Source of the DNA: CAYNVS01 sp964400725
GTDB lineage: Bacteria > Myxococcota_A > SURF-8 > CAYNVS01
Length of the DNA: 64,000 bases
Reading direction: 5' to 3'
NCBI GenBank assembly: GCA_964400725.1
Contig: CAYNVS010000003.1
Coordinates: forward strand, 102,697-166,696
Shown here: positions 8,451-16,393 of the stretch, piece after piece
Layout: each line of letters begins with the position of its first letter
Numbering within the stretch: position 1 is the stretch's first letter
The notes under the pieces: generated by a model
The model's database searches: none
What the model was told of the DNA's origin: nothing
Seen by the model: the letters and a program-made list of their open reading frames with translations, nothing else
Made by a program: the position numbers and the translations under genes

Positions 8451-10514
8451 CTATTTCTTTTTGACGTCTTTTCCGCCGGCCTTGAGAGCCTCTTCGACGG
8501 CTTCCTTGAACTTCTCGTAGGGTTGAGCTCCGACGAGCTGTTTGCCGTTGATGAAGAAGTTGGGGGTTCCGCCGTTGCCGGCCGTGGCTTTGTTGAACAG
8601 GTCGGTGTCGAGTTTGATTTGGGCTTTGTAGGCGTCCGCGGCCGAAAGAGCCTGCTCGAATTTTTTCTCGTTCAAGCCGAGCGTCTTGGCGAATTCCACG
8701 AACTTTTTCTTCGCGGAATCCTCGTCCGGCAGACCCGACCAATCCTTCTGGTTTTCAAACAGGTATTTGTGCATCTGCCAGAATTTGCCCTGATCTCCGG
8801 CGGCCATCGCGGCGATGGAAGCGATGGGGGCGAGTTTATGGAACGGAAGCGGCATATGCAGCCAGTAAACTTTGACCTTTCCTTTATATTCTTCCATGAT
8901 TTTGTCGATGGTCGGTTCGACTCTCCCGCAGAACGGGCACTGGAAGTCGGAGAACTGCACGATGGTTACCTTGGCGTTCTTATCGCCCTTCATAGGAGCG
9001 TTTTTAAGGTCTTCGGGCTTGAAGGCGTAGGTCTTGGCCTCGCCCTGCTGGCCGCCGGCCGGTTTCTCTGCCTTCTCTTTGCCGTCTTTAATCAAAGCGG
9101 CGTAGAGGTCTTTCGGCTTTACGCCGGTCCCAAGAAGCTCGTTGGCTCTGGCTAGCTCTTCGTCGATGGCCTTTTTAAAGCTCTCCATCGGGTAGGCGCC
9201 TACGGCTTTACGGCCGTTGAGGAAGATTGTGGGGGTGCCCTGAACGCCGAAGTTGGAACCGTATTCCATCTGTTTCTTGACGGATTCTTTATGCTTCGGA
9301 TTGTTCAATGAGGTTTTGAACTTATTTATGTCTTTTACTCCGGCCTGACCGGCGAAGTCCACGAATTTAGCGGTAAGCTCGTCTCCGGCCAAAGAAGACC
9401 ACTCGGCCTGCTTGTTAAACAAAATGGAGTACATTTCCCAGAATTTACCCTGTTCGCCCGCGGCGATGGAAGCAATGGCCGATGGTTCGGCGTTTTTATG
9501 GAAGTTCAGCGGGAACTGGGCGAAATAAACGGCGACGTCGTTAGGATAGGCCGAAAGCACCTGCTCGATGATGTCGTAGCCGCGTTTGCAGTAGGGGCAC
9601 TGGAAGTCGGAGAATTCGACTATTGTAATTTTCGGCTCTTTCGCGCCTTTTGGGGGGGCAAATTCCTTCTGAATTTCGACTTTATAAACCTGTTTCTCGA
9701 ATTCCGGAGGAGGAGGCGGCGAGGCTTCTTCTTTACCGCTCTTAACTATTTCGGCGTAAACGTCGGGCTTGCCTTTGAGCGATTCGTTGGCCTTAATTTC
9801 GTTGTCGAACGCCTGTTTGAAGCCTTCGATGGTGCGGCCGCCGCGGTAAAGTTTGCCGTTTACGAAAATGGACGGAGTGCCGTTGACGCCGAATTTAGCG
9901 GCGTCGTTGATGTCGTTCTGAATTTCGGCGACCATTTCGGCGGGCGGGTTTTCCATAATCTTTTTAAAGGCTTCCTGATCGACCTGCGCTTGGCAGACGT
10001 ATTCCATTATTTTTTTCGCCAAATCGTCTCCTTGCAGCGACGACCAATCTTTCTGAGCGGCGAAGACGATGTCGTGGAATTTAAAGAATTTTTCCGGTCC
10101 TTCAAGTTTTTTCACCGCCAGCGAGGCCAATGCGAGCGGCGCGGCGTTTTTATGGAAAGATAGTGGGAAATGGCGGAAAACTACGCGCACTTTCGATTGA
10201 TAAGCCGGATCTGTCGCGGCCTTCATTAGCGGTTCGCCAATCTGAGAGCAGTACGGGCACTGGAAATCTGAGAACTCGATTACCGTTACGAGAGCCTCGT
10301 TAGCGGCGGCGCCCTTCATGTTTGCGTTGGCCGGAACGGGCAGCTTGTAAAGCTCGTTTTCAGCCGAGCGGCGGCCGAGGTTGGGGTATTGAAGGTTTAG
10401 AGTCGGGAGCTTGAACGTCGCGCCCGGAGTGCATGTCTTTTGTGGTTTGCAGCTTACTAGAGTAAAGGTCGCAGCCGCAAGAGCGACAAGGAAAAATAAC
10501 GCGAGTTTCTTCAT
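8451..10514 (-). CDS. Lipoprotein with three tandem DsbA/thioredoxin-fold domains
   Basis: A 687-residue lipoprotein (lipobox LVSC, Cys22) with three copies of a DsbA-like domain of the Thioredoxin_4 type, about 210 residues apart. Each begins with a VxxFSDFQCP motif and its own redox pair: CPYC (~94-97), CPYC (~315-318), CPFC (~536-539). Each also has the cis-Pro loop: GTPSIFVNG, GTPTIFLNG, GTPNFFING. Charged Lys/Glu/Pro linkers separate them. A periplasmic disulfide oxidoreductase, isomerase or relay role is likely, since all three active sites are intact. The nearly identical active-site DNA of the three copies shows origin by internal duplication. A strong Shine-Dalgarno sequence (GGAGG) precedes the start. 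No DsbB or DsbD partner is nearby. Confidence 0.88.
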   Translation of the reverse strand: MKKLALFFLVALAAATFTLVSCKPQKTCTPGATFKLPTLNLQYPNLGRRSAENELYKLPVPANANMKGAAANEALVTVIEFSDFQCPYCSQIGEPLMKAATDPAYQSKVRVVFRHFPLSFHKNAAPLALASLAVKKLEGPEKFFKFHDIVFAAQKDWSSLQGDDLAKKIMEYVCQAQVDQEAFKKIMENPPAEMVAEIQNDINDAAKFGVNGTPSIFVNGKLYRGGRTIEGFKQAFDNEIKANESLKGKPDVYAEIVKSGKEEASPPPPPEFEKQVYKVEIQKEFAPPKGAKEPKITIVEFSDFQCPYCKRGYDIIEQVLSAYPNDVAVYFAQFPLNFHKNAEPSAIASIAAGEQGKFWEMYSILFNKQAEWSSLAGDELTAKFVDFAGQAGVKDINKFKTSLNNPKHKESVKKQMEYGSNFGVQGTPTIFLNGRKAVGAYPMESFKKAIDEELARANELLGTGVKPKDLYAALIKDGKEKAEKPAGGQQGEAKTYAFKPEDLKNAPMKGDKNAKVTIVQFSDFQCPFCGRVEPTIDKIMEEYKGKVKVYWLHMPLPFHKLAPIASIAAMAAGDQGKFWQMHKYLFENQKDWSGLPDEDSAKKKFVEFAKTLGLNEKKFEQALSAADAYKAQIKLDTDLFNKATAGNGGTPNFFINGKQLVGAQPYEKFKEAVEEALKAGGKDVKKK

Positions 10515-10747
10515 GTAACTTCCTCCTTTGGGTTTACGTCTTAAGAACTGAAAAAATTCTTATATCCGCTATTAAATAAAACGTTAGCTCATTTAACTAC
10601 ATTAAAGAAGCACTTTATATAGTATTCAATCAATGTCAAGCGCAATCTACTATCGGCGGTAAAATTCCCCGACTTGCTTCCGATTCCATTTAATCCAAAA
10701 AAGGGCGCTTTTGTCGTTCGTCTTAAATTATTTTACTTTTTACCGGT

Positions 10748-11461
10748 TCAGCAGACGACGACCGTTTTACGCCCATCGCCGGACAGAGCCGCGGCGAGGT
10801 CTCCTTTTTCCGCGAGCTTGAAAACAACTATTTTCATAGCCCCGTCTTGACAGACGGAAAAAGCGGTCCTGTCCATCACTTTTAAATTTCGTTCAATGGC
10901 TTCGCTCATTTCAAGTCTGTCGAAACGCGCCGCGTCGGCGTATTTCATTGGGTCTTTATCGTAAACCCCGTCAACCTTGGTCGCCTTGAAAATGGCGTCG
11001 GCGTTTATTTCGAGGGCGCGGATTGCGCTTGCGGTGTCGGTGGTGAAATACGGATGCCCAAGCCCGCCCGCAAAAAAGAGTATTTCTCCTTCTTCAAGAG
11101 CCTTAACCGCCTCTTTGGGCGAATACAAATCGACGAAGCCGGGAATTTCGACCGCAGACATTATTCGGCACGCCTCGCCGCGCTGCAAAAGCCCCATAGC
11201 TATCGACTGCGCGTTTACCACGGTCGCCATCATTCCGGTCTGGTCGGCGAGCGTTCTAAGTAGGCGCCCTTTTGTTCCTATTTCGCTGCGTCCGCCGCGG
11301 AAAATGTTTCCTCCGCCCGCTACTATGGCCAGCTGCGCGCCCGCTTTTTTAGCGCTTATTATTTCTTCGCAGACGAACGCTATTTTGTCGTCGTCCAGCG
11401 GGTTGTCTCCCGCTTTTAAAAGCTCGCCCGAAAGTTTGAGAAGTATCCTCTTAAATTCCAT
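10748..11461 (-). CDS. pyrH: UMP kinase
   Basis: A 237-residue amino-acid-kinase-fold enzyme that phosphorylates UMP to UDP in pyrimidine nucleotide synthesis. It shows the family motifs LLKLSGE (residues ~6-12), AGGGNIFRG (~48-56), a Thr/Asp UMP-binding stretch FTTDTAS, KATKVDGVYDKDP and KVMDRTAF near the C terminus. Length is typical. GGAGG lies seven bases before the ATG. In most bacteria pyrH sits in rpsB-tsf-pyrH-frr; here it is the last gene of a kamA/KamB-like/SpoIID set, 12 nt after the SpoIID gene, so its expression may depend on that operon. Confidence 0.96.
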   Translation of the reverse strand: MEFKRILLKLSGELLKAGDNPLDDDKIAFVCEEIISAKKAGAQLAIVAGGGNIFRGGRSEIGTKGRLLRTLADQTGMMATVVNAQSIAMGLLQRGEACRIMSAVEIPGFVDLYSPKEAVKALEEGEILFFAGGLGHPYFTTDTASAIRALEINADAIFKATKVDGVYDKDPMKYADAARFDRLEMSEAIERNLKVMDRTAFSVCQDGAMKIVVFKLAEKGDLAAALSGDGRKTVVVC

Positions 11462-11473
11462 AGCCGCCTCCGT

Positions 11474-12631
11474 TTATTCCATTTTGCGTATTTCCACGCC
11501 CGTGTAGTAGTGGAGAAGAATTTCTTTGTAAGTTTTTCCTTCTTTCGCCATGCCGTACGCGCCCCATTGGCACATGCCGACGCCGTGGCCGCTGCCCATG
11601 CCGGCAAAGAGAAATTTATCTTTGTTTTTGAAAACCGCGAAGCGCGTGCTCCATATTTTGGAGTAGCCCAGCGTCGAGCGGAATTTTTCCGCCTTCATCT
11701 TCAAGGTCGTTTTGTTGGTCGAAAGAGTTATGCCGAGCAGGTGGCCGCTTTCCGATTTATTCCCCTCGGAGATTGTTATATGTTTTATTTCGCTTTCTTT
11801 AATTTTAAACTTGAGAGCCATTTCTTTCGCGCTTATTTCGGTCTTCCATTTATAACGGACGGACTCTTTGCAATAATCGCATTTTACCGACTGCAAATAA
11901 GGGAAATCTTTTCCCCAGACTTCCGCCGCGCTGACCGTACGACCGCCGCAGGTGCTGTGATAGTAAGCCTCTATCGGCAAATTTTCGTAAACTAAAACCT
12001 CTCCCTGCGTTTGCGCCGCGGCAAAGCGCGATTCGGCGTCTTCGGCTCCGAAGCCTCCGTAAACCTGATCGCTTGTGGTGTCGGATAGATCGTAATAGGG
12101 GCTCGGCGACTTTAATTTCTTAAATAAGGTATATGTGCGCGCCGCCACCGCCATCGCCTTTTTCGCCTCAAGCGGCCAATTAGGCAGCATCTCTTTGTTT
12201 ATTATTCCGGCGACGTATTTGTCGAGGCTGATAGAGTTCACGATTAAAAACCGCGGGTCTCCTTTTTTGTCCTGAATGATTTCAACGGGGCTGTGCGCCT
12301 TCTGGTTGCCGGCTACGCTTATTATCTGCGGCGAACTTATTACTAAATGCGTAGAGTCGAACTTTTGACCGTTGATTGACAAACCGTCGGCGTATCCGGC
12401 TATCGTCGCCTTCATATGTCCCATCACCGCGACGTAAACGGTGTCGGTCTTTTTGTCTTTAATCGTCATCCCTTCGGCTTCGACCGTCAACTTGGAGACG
12501 TTGCGCGAAATGAGTATGCGCACGAGCGCCTGCTCTGGAAAGGTCGCGTTAAGCGCGTCCGCCGCGCCGACCGTTATAAACAGGCAGATAAGCGTCGAAA
12601 GCGTTAATATTAAGGCTAGTTTTCTCTTCAT
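11474..12631 (-). CDS. SpoIID/LytB-domain protein (peptidoglycan-acting, exported)
   Basis: A 385-residue protein when started at the ATG at 12631, which overlaps the upstream stop codon (ATGA) and gives an N-terminal signal peptide (MKRKLALILTLSTLICLF). A frame-extended start at 12697 would bury that signal. The SpoIID domain is clear: MAVAARTYTLFKK near the middle, YYHSTCGGRTVSAAEVWG, and the C-terminal GSGHGVGMCQWGAYGMA...HYYTGVEI. SpoIID proteins are lytic transglycosylases that cut denuded glycan strands. In non-sporulating bacteria the domain occurs in envelope proteins with less well-known roles. It lies between a KamB-like gene and pyrH. Confidence 0.88.
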   Translation of the reverse strand: MKRKLALILTLSTLICLFITVGAADALNATFPEQALVRILISRNVSKLTVEAEGMTIKDKKTDTVYVAVMGHMKATIAGYADGLSINGQKFDSTHLVISSPQIISVAGNQKAHSPVEIIQDKKGDPRFLIVNSISLDKYVAGIINKEMLPNWPLEAKKAMAVAARTYTLFKKLKSPSPYYDLSDTTSDQVYGGFGAEDAESRFAAAQTQGEVLVYENLPIEAYYHSTCGGRTVSAAEVWGKDFPYLQSVKCDYCKESVRYKWKTEISAKEMALKFKIKESEIKHITISEGNKSESGHLLGITLSTNKTTLKMKAEKFRSTLGYSKIWSTRFAVFKNKDKFLFAGMGSGHGVGMCQWGAYGMAKEGKTYKEILLHYYTGVEIRKME

Positions 12632-13662
12632 GCGTTTTCGTAAAAAAGGTCGAAAACCGGCGTCGAGCCGAACGATTTTTGCGCAAGCGCGAGGCATTTG
12701 GCCGGATTAAGCGACGATTCGCTTAACGCCGAGCATTTCAAGGAGACGCCCAGCGGTTTAATCTCCGCGGCCTGCGTTATTGTTATACCCGCTTTTGTCA
12801 ACTTATCAAATTGGCGGCGCGTTAAAAAAACGCTCGCTCCGCTTTTTATCACAAGCTCGAAAGGCGCGCCCGATAGACGAAGTATATGCGGGTAAACGCT
12901 TCCCGCAAGCGGAACGTTTAAAAAAAGCGCGTCTATTTCCAAGGCTTTTTCCGCCGCGGATTCGTCGAGGTCGAACGGTTCGACAGTTTCGCCGCCTTTG
13001 AAAACAGCCGCGCAATCGCTCGTTTGCGCCGAGGCTAAGGCTGTTTTAGCGAAACGGCTTTGCGGCAGAGATAAAACTTTAAAATCGAACGCGGTTTCGC
13101 GGATGAAGCGTTCCTCGTCCCACGCCGATTCTGGCGAAGCGCACAAAAAGAAGTTTGCTTTTTCGTCCGCGACGCCGGCCTGCAGCAGCTGGCTGCGTCT
13201 GTTGAATGCGCCGTCAACGTAAATCGCGTTTGCGCCGAACTCGCGCATGCGGGCGGCGGCGAGGCGAAGCTGCAAATCGGAGTCGGGGCCTACCAGCAAA
13301 CATTGGCCTTCGCGCAAAACGCGGGATAAGGCGAGTCTGCCCAGCGGGGTGTTAATCGGCAGATTCAACAACGGCTCGAAGAGGCAGTCGGACGCCGCCA
13401 TCGCCTTGTCGCTCGTTAAAACGATGACGCCTTCAGGCAGGCGCGCGCGCGGCTTGTCGGTTCCGAATACTAGATCGCGCTCTTCGCCGTCGACGCCGAC
13501 GGACGCAACCGCCGCATAACAGGCCGTTTCGCGCATCCGCTCGATTTGCAGCAGAGCGTTCAGAAGCGTCGTTTTTCCGCTGTTTTTACGCGTTCCGAGC
13601 AAATAAAAAACCCCTTTCCCGCCTTGTTCGTCCATAATTTTTTTCAGCGCGGAAAGGGACAT
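12628..13662 (-). CDS. P-loop protein resembling KamB (aminomutase reactivase)
   Basis: A 344-residue protein with an N-terminal P-loop, GTRKNSGKTT (residues ~23-32), and downstream ASVGVDGEERD and FGTDKPRARL. These resemble, from memory, the start of KamB, a subunit of the ATP-dependent reactivase of lysine 5,6-aminomutase. Its position 16 nt downstream of kamA supports a role in beta-lysine metabolism. No kamC, kamD or kamE genes are in this window, so the aminomutase it would serve must be elsewhere, or the protein has another client. The stop overlaps the SpoIID start. Family assignment is moderately secure; function is inferred. Confidence 0.55.
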   Translation of the reverse strand: MSLSALKKIMDEQGGKGVFYLLGTRKNSGKTTLLNALLQIERMRETACYAAVASVGVDGEERDLVFGTDKPRARLPEGVIVLTSDKAMAASDCLFEPLLNLPINTPLGRLALSRVLREGQCLLVGPDSDLQLRLAAARMREFGANAIYVDGAFNRRSQLLQAGVADEKANFFLCASPESAWDEERFIRETAFDFKVLSLPQSRFAKTALASAQTSDCAAVFKGGETVEPFDLDESAAEKALEIDALFLNVPLAGSVYPHILRLSGAPFELVIKSGASVFLTRRQFDKLTKAGITITQAAEIKPLGVSLKCSALSESSLNPAKCLALAQKSFGSTPVFDLFYENA

Positions 13663-13678
13663 TTTGTTCCGGCGGCCT

Positions 13679-15007
13679 TTACGCCTTGTTTTTTTCTTTT
13701 TGTATTTTCGCGAGCCTTATTTTGCGCTCCATAAACGGTTCGAGAATGACCGAATCGTCGAGCATCATCTTGGCGGGGCCTTCGGTAACCGCGTATTTCT
13801 CGTCGCGGCACAACGAGCGCGTTCCGCACGACGGCTTGTAATCAAGCTCCACCGAGTATTTGCAAAGCAGTCCTTCGTAGTTGCGCAGCACTACGCTGTT
13901 GGGCGACATCGTAACGACGTAGTTCGGCATCACTGGCACTTTCCCGCCGCCTCCGGGGCAGTCGATTACGAACGTCGGAACGCCCATGCCAGTGATATGG
14001 CCTCGAAGACTTTCCATTATTTGCATTCCGACGCTTATCGGCGTGCGGAAGTGGCCTATGCCTTCGCTTTGGTCGCATTGATATATGTAGTACGGCTTTA
14101 CGCGGATTTTAAGAAGGCCGGTCATCAGCGCTTTCATAACGTGCGGGCAGTCGTTGACTCCGTTAAGCAGAACCGTCTGGTTGCCCAGCGGCACGCCCGC
14201 GTCGGCCAGCCTAGCGCACGCTTCCTCGGCCATGGGGGTAATCTCTTTGGGATGATTGAAGTGCGTGTTGAGGTAAAGCGGGTGGTATTTTTTAAGAATG
14301 TTCGTCAGGTTTTTCGTAATGCGCATCGGAAGAACTACCGGCGTGCGGGAGCCGATGCGGATGATTTCGACGTGTTTAATCGCCCGCACTTCCTTTAGTA
14401 TCCAGTCGAGGAAATCGTCGCTCATCGTGAACGGATCGCCGCCGGAAATAAGAACGTCCCGGACTTTTTTTGCGCTTTTAATGTACTCGATTTCTTTTTT
14501 TATTGCGTCTCGATTTAACGCCGCGTCGGACTCGCCGACAGAGCGGCGGCGGGTGCAATGGCGGCAGTACATCGCGCAAACCTGCGTTATAAGCAGCAGC
14601 GTTCTATCAGGGTAGCGGTGCGTTAAGCCGTGAACGGGCGAATCGACGTCCTCGCCCAGCGGGTCGCGCATGTCTGTGGGGCGGATGATTGCCTCGTTGG
14701 CGCTCGGCACGGCTTGAAGAAGAACCGGATCGTTCGGGTCAGACGGGTCGATGAGGCTTGCGTAATACGGAGTAATGGCCATTCTGAAGCGTTCCAGCGC
14801 CTTGCGAACGCCGTCTTCCTGCTCTTGGCTTATGGGCAGCGTCTCCTTGAGACTTTCGACGTCTCGGACGGCGTTTGCCATTTGCCATTTCCAGTCGTTC
14901 CATTGCGTTTTTGTCGCGTTTTTCCATCTGGGGAGGCATTTGTAATCCTCTCCGTTGAATTTGCGCGCTTTCTTTGCTGTCGTTTCATTATTTGGTTTCG
15001 CGGTCAT
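13679..15007 (-). CDS. kamA: Lysine 2,3-aminomutase (radical SAM)
   Basis: A 442-residue radical-SAM, PLP-dependent enzyme that converts L-lysine to L-beta-lysine. The [4Fe-4S]-binding motif CAMYCRHC (CxxxCxxC) is followed by TRRRSVG; the SAM-binding ISGGDPFTMSD comes next; the GGGGKVPVMPNY segment holds the PLP lysine. A Cys-containing tail (PSCGTRSLCRDE) probably binds structural zinc, as in clostridial KamA. Length fits the ~415-440 family range. In some organisms KamA feeds lysine fermentation; in others it makes the osmolyte N-acetyl-beta-lysine with AblB. No ablB is present and the neighbour looks like KamB, which favours catabolism. EpmB-type proteins are shorter and lack this tail. 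Confidence 0.93.
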   Translation of the reverse strand: MTAKPNNETTAKKARKFNGEDYKCLPRWKNATKTQWNDWKWQMANAVRDVESLKETLPISQEQEDGVRKALERFRMAITPYYASLIDPSDPNDPVLLQAVPSANEAIIRPTDMRDPLGEDVDSPVHGLTHRYPDRTLLLITQVCAMYCRHCTRRRSVGESDAALNRDAIKKEIEYIKSAKKVRDVLISGGDPFTMSDDFLDWILKEVRAIKHVEIIRIGSRTPVVLPMRITKNLTNILKKYHPLYLNTHFNHPKEITPMAEEACARLADAGVPLGNQTVLLNGVNDCPHVMKALMTGLLKIRVKPYYIYQCDQSEGIGHFRTPISVGMQIMESLRGHITGMGVPTFVIDCPGGGGKVPVMPNYVVTMSPNSVVLRNYEGLLCKYSVELDYKPSCGTRSLCRDEKYAVTEGPAKMMLDDSVILEPFMERKIRLAKIQKEKNKA

Positions 15008-15280
15008 GTTTCGTCTGCTCCGGGCTATTGATTATACGCGACGGCGGGACGGCGCCCTCCGAATTAAACGAAAATAAATTATCGCATATAAAAATTTTTG
15101 CAAATATATTAATTCAATAAATAAACGATCGCTTTCGGCTCTTATGAGCCGAGTTATTTCCTTTCAATCTCTTCGAGAAAAATATTTATTATAAACGCCC
15201 GCTCTTCTTCGGCGCCCTCCTCGTTTTTTTATACAAACCGCGGACGAGTCAAGCCTTAAATAAAATGGCGGGATTTTTTA

Positions 15281-15308
15281 TTGACAAAATGACCGCAATA
15301 GATATTAT
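15281..15308 (+). promoter_or_regulatory. Sigma-70 promoter of the TonB/ECF operon
   Basis: A consensus TTGACA (15281-15286) and TATTAT (15303-15308, five of six to TATAAT) are 16 nt apart. Transcription would begin near 15315, inside the adjacent palindrome. The rest of the gap between kamA and this operon (15008-15280) is AT-rich and shows no gene. Confidence 0.8.
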
Positions 15309-15313
15309 TAAAA

Positions 15314-15329
15314 CGTAATACGTATTACG
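15314..15329. promoter_or_regulatory. 16-bp perfect palindrome at the start site (probable operator)
   Basis: CGTAATACGTATTACG is a perfect inverted repeat, beginning five bases after the -10 box and covering the likely transcription start. A dimeric repressor bound here would block the operon. The site does not match the Fur or E. coli Zur consensus as I know them. The regulator is not identified. Confidence 0.65.
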
Positions 15330-15370
15330 GGAGGAGAGCAGACGTTTAACACTTTAAAGAGGAGAGTAAT

Positions 15371-15880
15371 ATGTATTTTACCCTTAATATCAAGAAATGC
15401 GTCAAGCCGGCGTTTGTTTTGGCGGCGCTCGCAATGGCGCTGTCGGCTTTCGCGTGCGGTTCGAGTTCGGAAGACAAAGGATACGCGGCGATAAAAAATA
15501 ATTTCGGAACTATGCCGCCGTGGACGATTTGCCAGGCGTATTACCAAGGAACGGATTTCGGAAAAATACCTATCGGCGCGACGAGCGCTGAAATGGAAGT
15601 TGACGCCGGACTCGGCTTCGTTTATATGGTAGCGGCTTGGGACGATCCTGACTGCAAGCCGGAAAACTGCCTGCCTATCGCAAGCAAGGTAGAGCATGAA
15701 ACGGTGAAAGATCAGCATCACGTCATAACGATTGAAATGGCCAATCACCAAGGGCCTTGCCCTCCGGAAGGCGTTCAACCTATACCCGAAGCGACTTACA
15801 ATAAAATACTGAGCCTTTGGCCGCAGTATAACTTCAAACCGTACGCCGAAAGGGCGCAGAATACGGAATGTTTGGATTAA
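15371..15880 (+). CDS. Small lipoprotein, first gene of the TonB/ECF operon
   Basis: A 169-residue lipoprotein (lipobox AFAC, Cys29) followed by GSSS. It has paired cysteines (DPDCKPENCLP near residue 95, GPCPP near 133, NTECLD at the end) and a central beta-rich segment, with no family I recognise. A good ribosome-binding site (GAGGAG) precedes the ATG. As the first gene behind a regulated promoter and upstream of a TonB receptor, it may capture or hand over the same substrate. This is inferred from position only. Confidence 0.6.
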   Translation: MYFTLNIKKCVKPAFVLAALAMALSAFACGSSSEDKGYAAIKNNFGTMPPWTICQAYYQGTDFGKIPIGATSAEMEVDAGLGFVYMVAAWDDPDCKPENCLPIASKVEHETVKDQHHVITIEMANHQGPCPPEGVQPIPEATYNKILSLWPQYNFKPYAERAQNTECLD

Positions 15881-15895
15881 AAGAATAAAAAAGAT

Positions 15896-16378
15896 ATGAA
15901 GTTGCGCGCAACGCAAATGTTGTCAATCGTAATCGCGGCGACGGCGGCCGTTTGTTCGGCCGCCTGCGACGCCGCATATCCGGAGGTCGTGATCGTAAAC
16001 GACATCGGCCCCGGAATTTCCGTAAAAGCAATCAGCTACAACGGCTGCAAATGGGATGAAATTTTAGAATACGGCGAGGCTAGCAAACCGCATAAATGCC
16101 TGCCCGGAGAGGGCGCGATAGCCTTTGAGAAGCTCGGCGCTCTTACCTGCTACGAAGGCGCAGACAGATATAAGTTTAAATGTTTTGAGGAGTGGGAAGT
16201 AAGCGGAGCGAGCGTTTCCGAAGACGTGGCCGACGATTTACTGGACGCCAGAACGATGTGGTTCAACTACATTACGACTTCCAAAAAGGCGGTTGATTAC
16301 GGCGAGTTTCATGTTTTCACAATTACCGCCCGCGATATGGAACAGGATTTCTCCGTTCCCGGCCCTTACGGGCATTAA
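15896..16378 (+). CDS. Small lipoprotein, second gene of the TonB/ECF operon
   Basis: A 160-residue lipoprotein (lipobox CSAAC, Cys24). The mature part has the pattern NGCKWDEILEYGEAS, KCLPG, LTCYEG and KFKCFEEWEV, so four more cysteines can form disulfides. It has no clear similarity to the lipoprotein before it beyond size and Cys content, and no family I recognise. It lies 15 nt after that gene and 15 nt before the TonB receptor gene, so the three are surely co-transcribed. A surface role in binding the receptor's substrate is possible but unproven. Confidence 0.6.
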   Translation: MKLRATQMLSIVIAATAAVCSAACDAAYPEVVIVNDIGPGISVKAISYNGCKWDEILEYGEASKPHKCLPGEGAIAFEKLGALTCYEGADRYKFKCFEEWEVSGASVSEDVADDLLDARTMWFNYITTSKKAVDYGEFHVFTITARDMEQDFSVPGPYGH

Positions 16379-16393
16379 CAAAAAACCAGCGCA

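Noticed and set aside
10610..10639. A minus-strand promoter for the triple DsbA-like gene (TTGACA at 10639-10634 with TATAAA)
   Set aside because: The spacing is only 14 nt, too short for a standard sigma-70 promoter.
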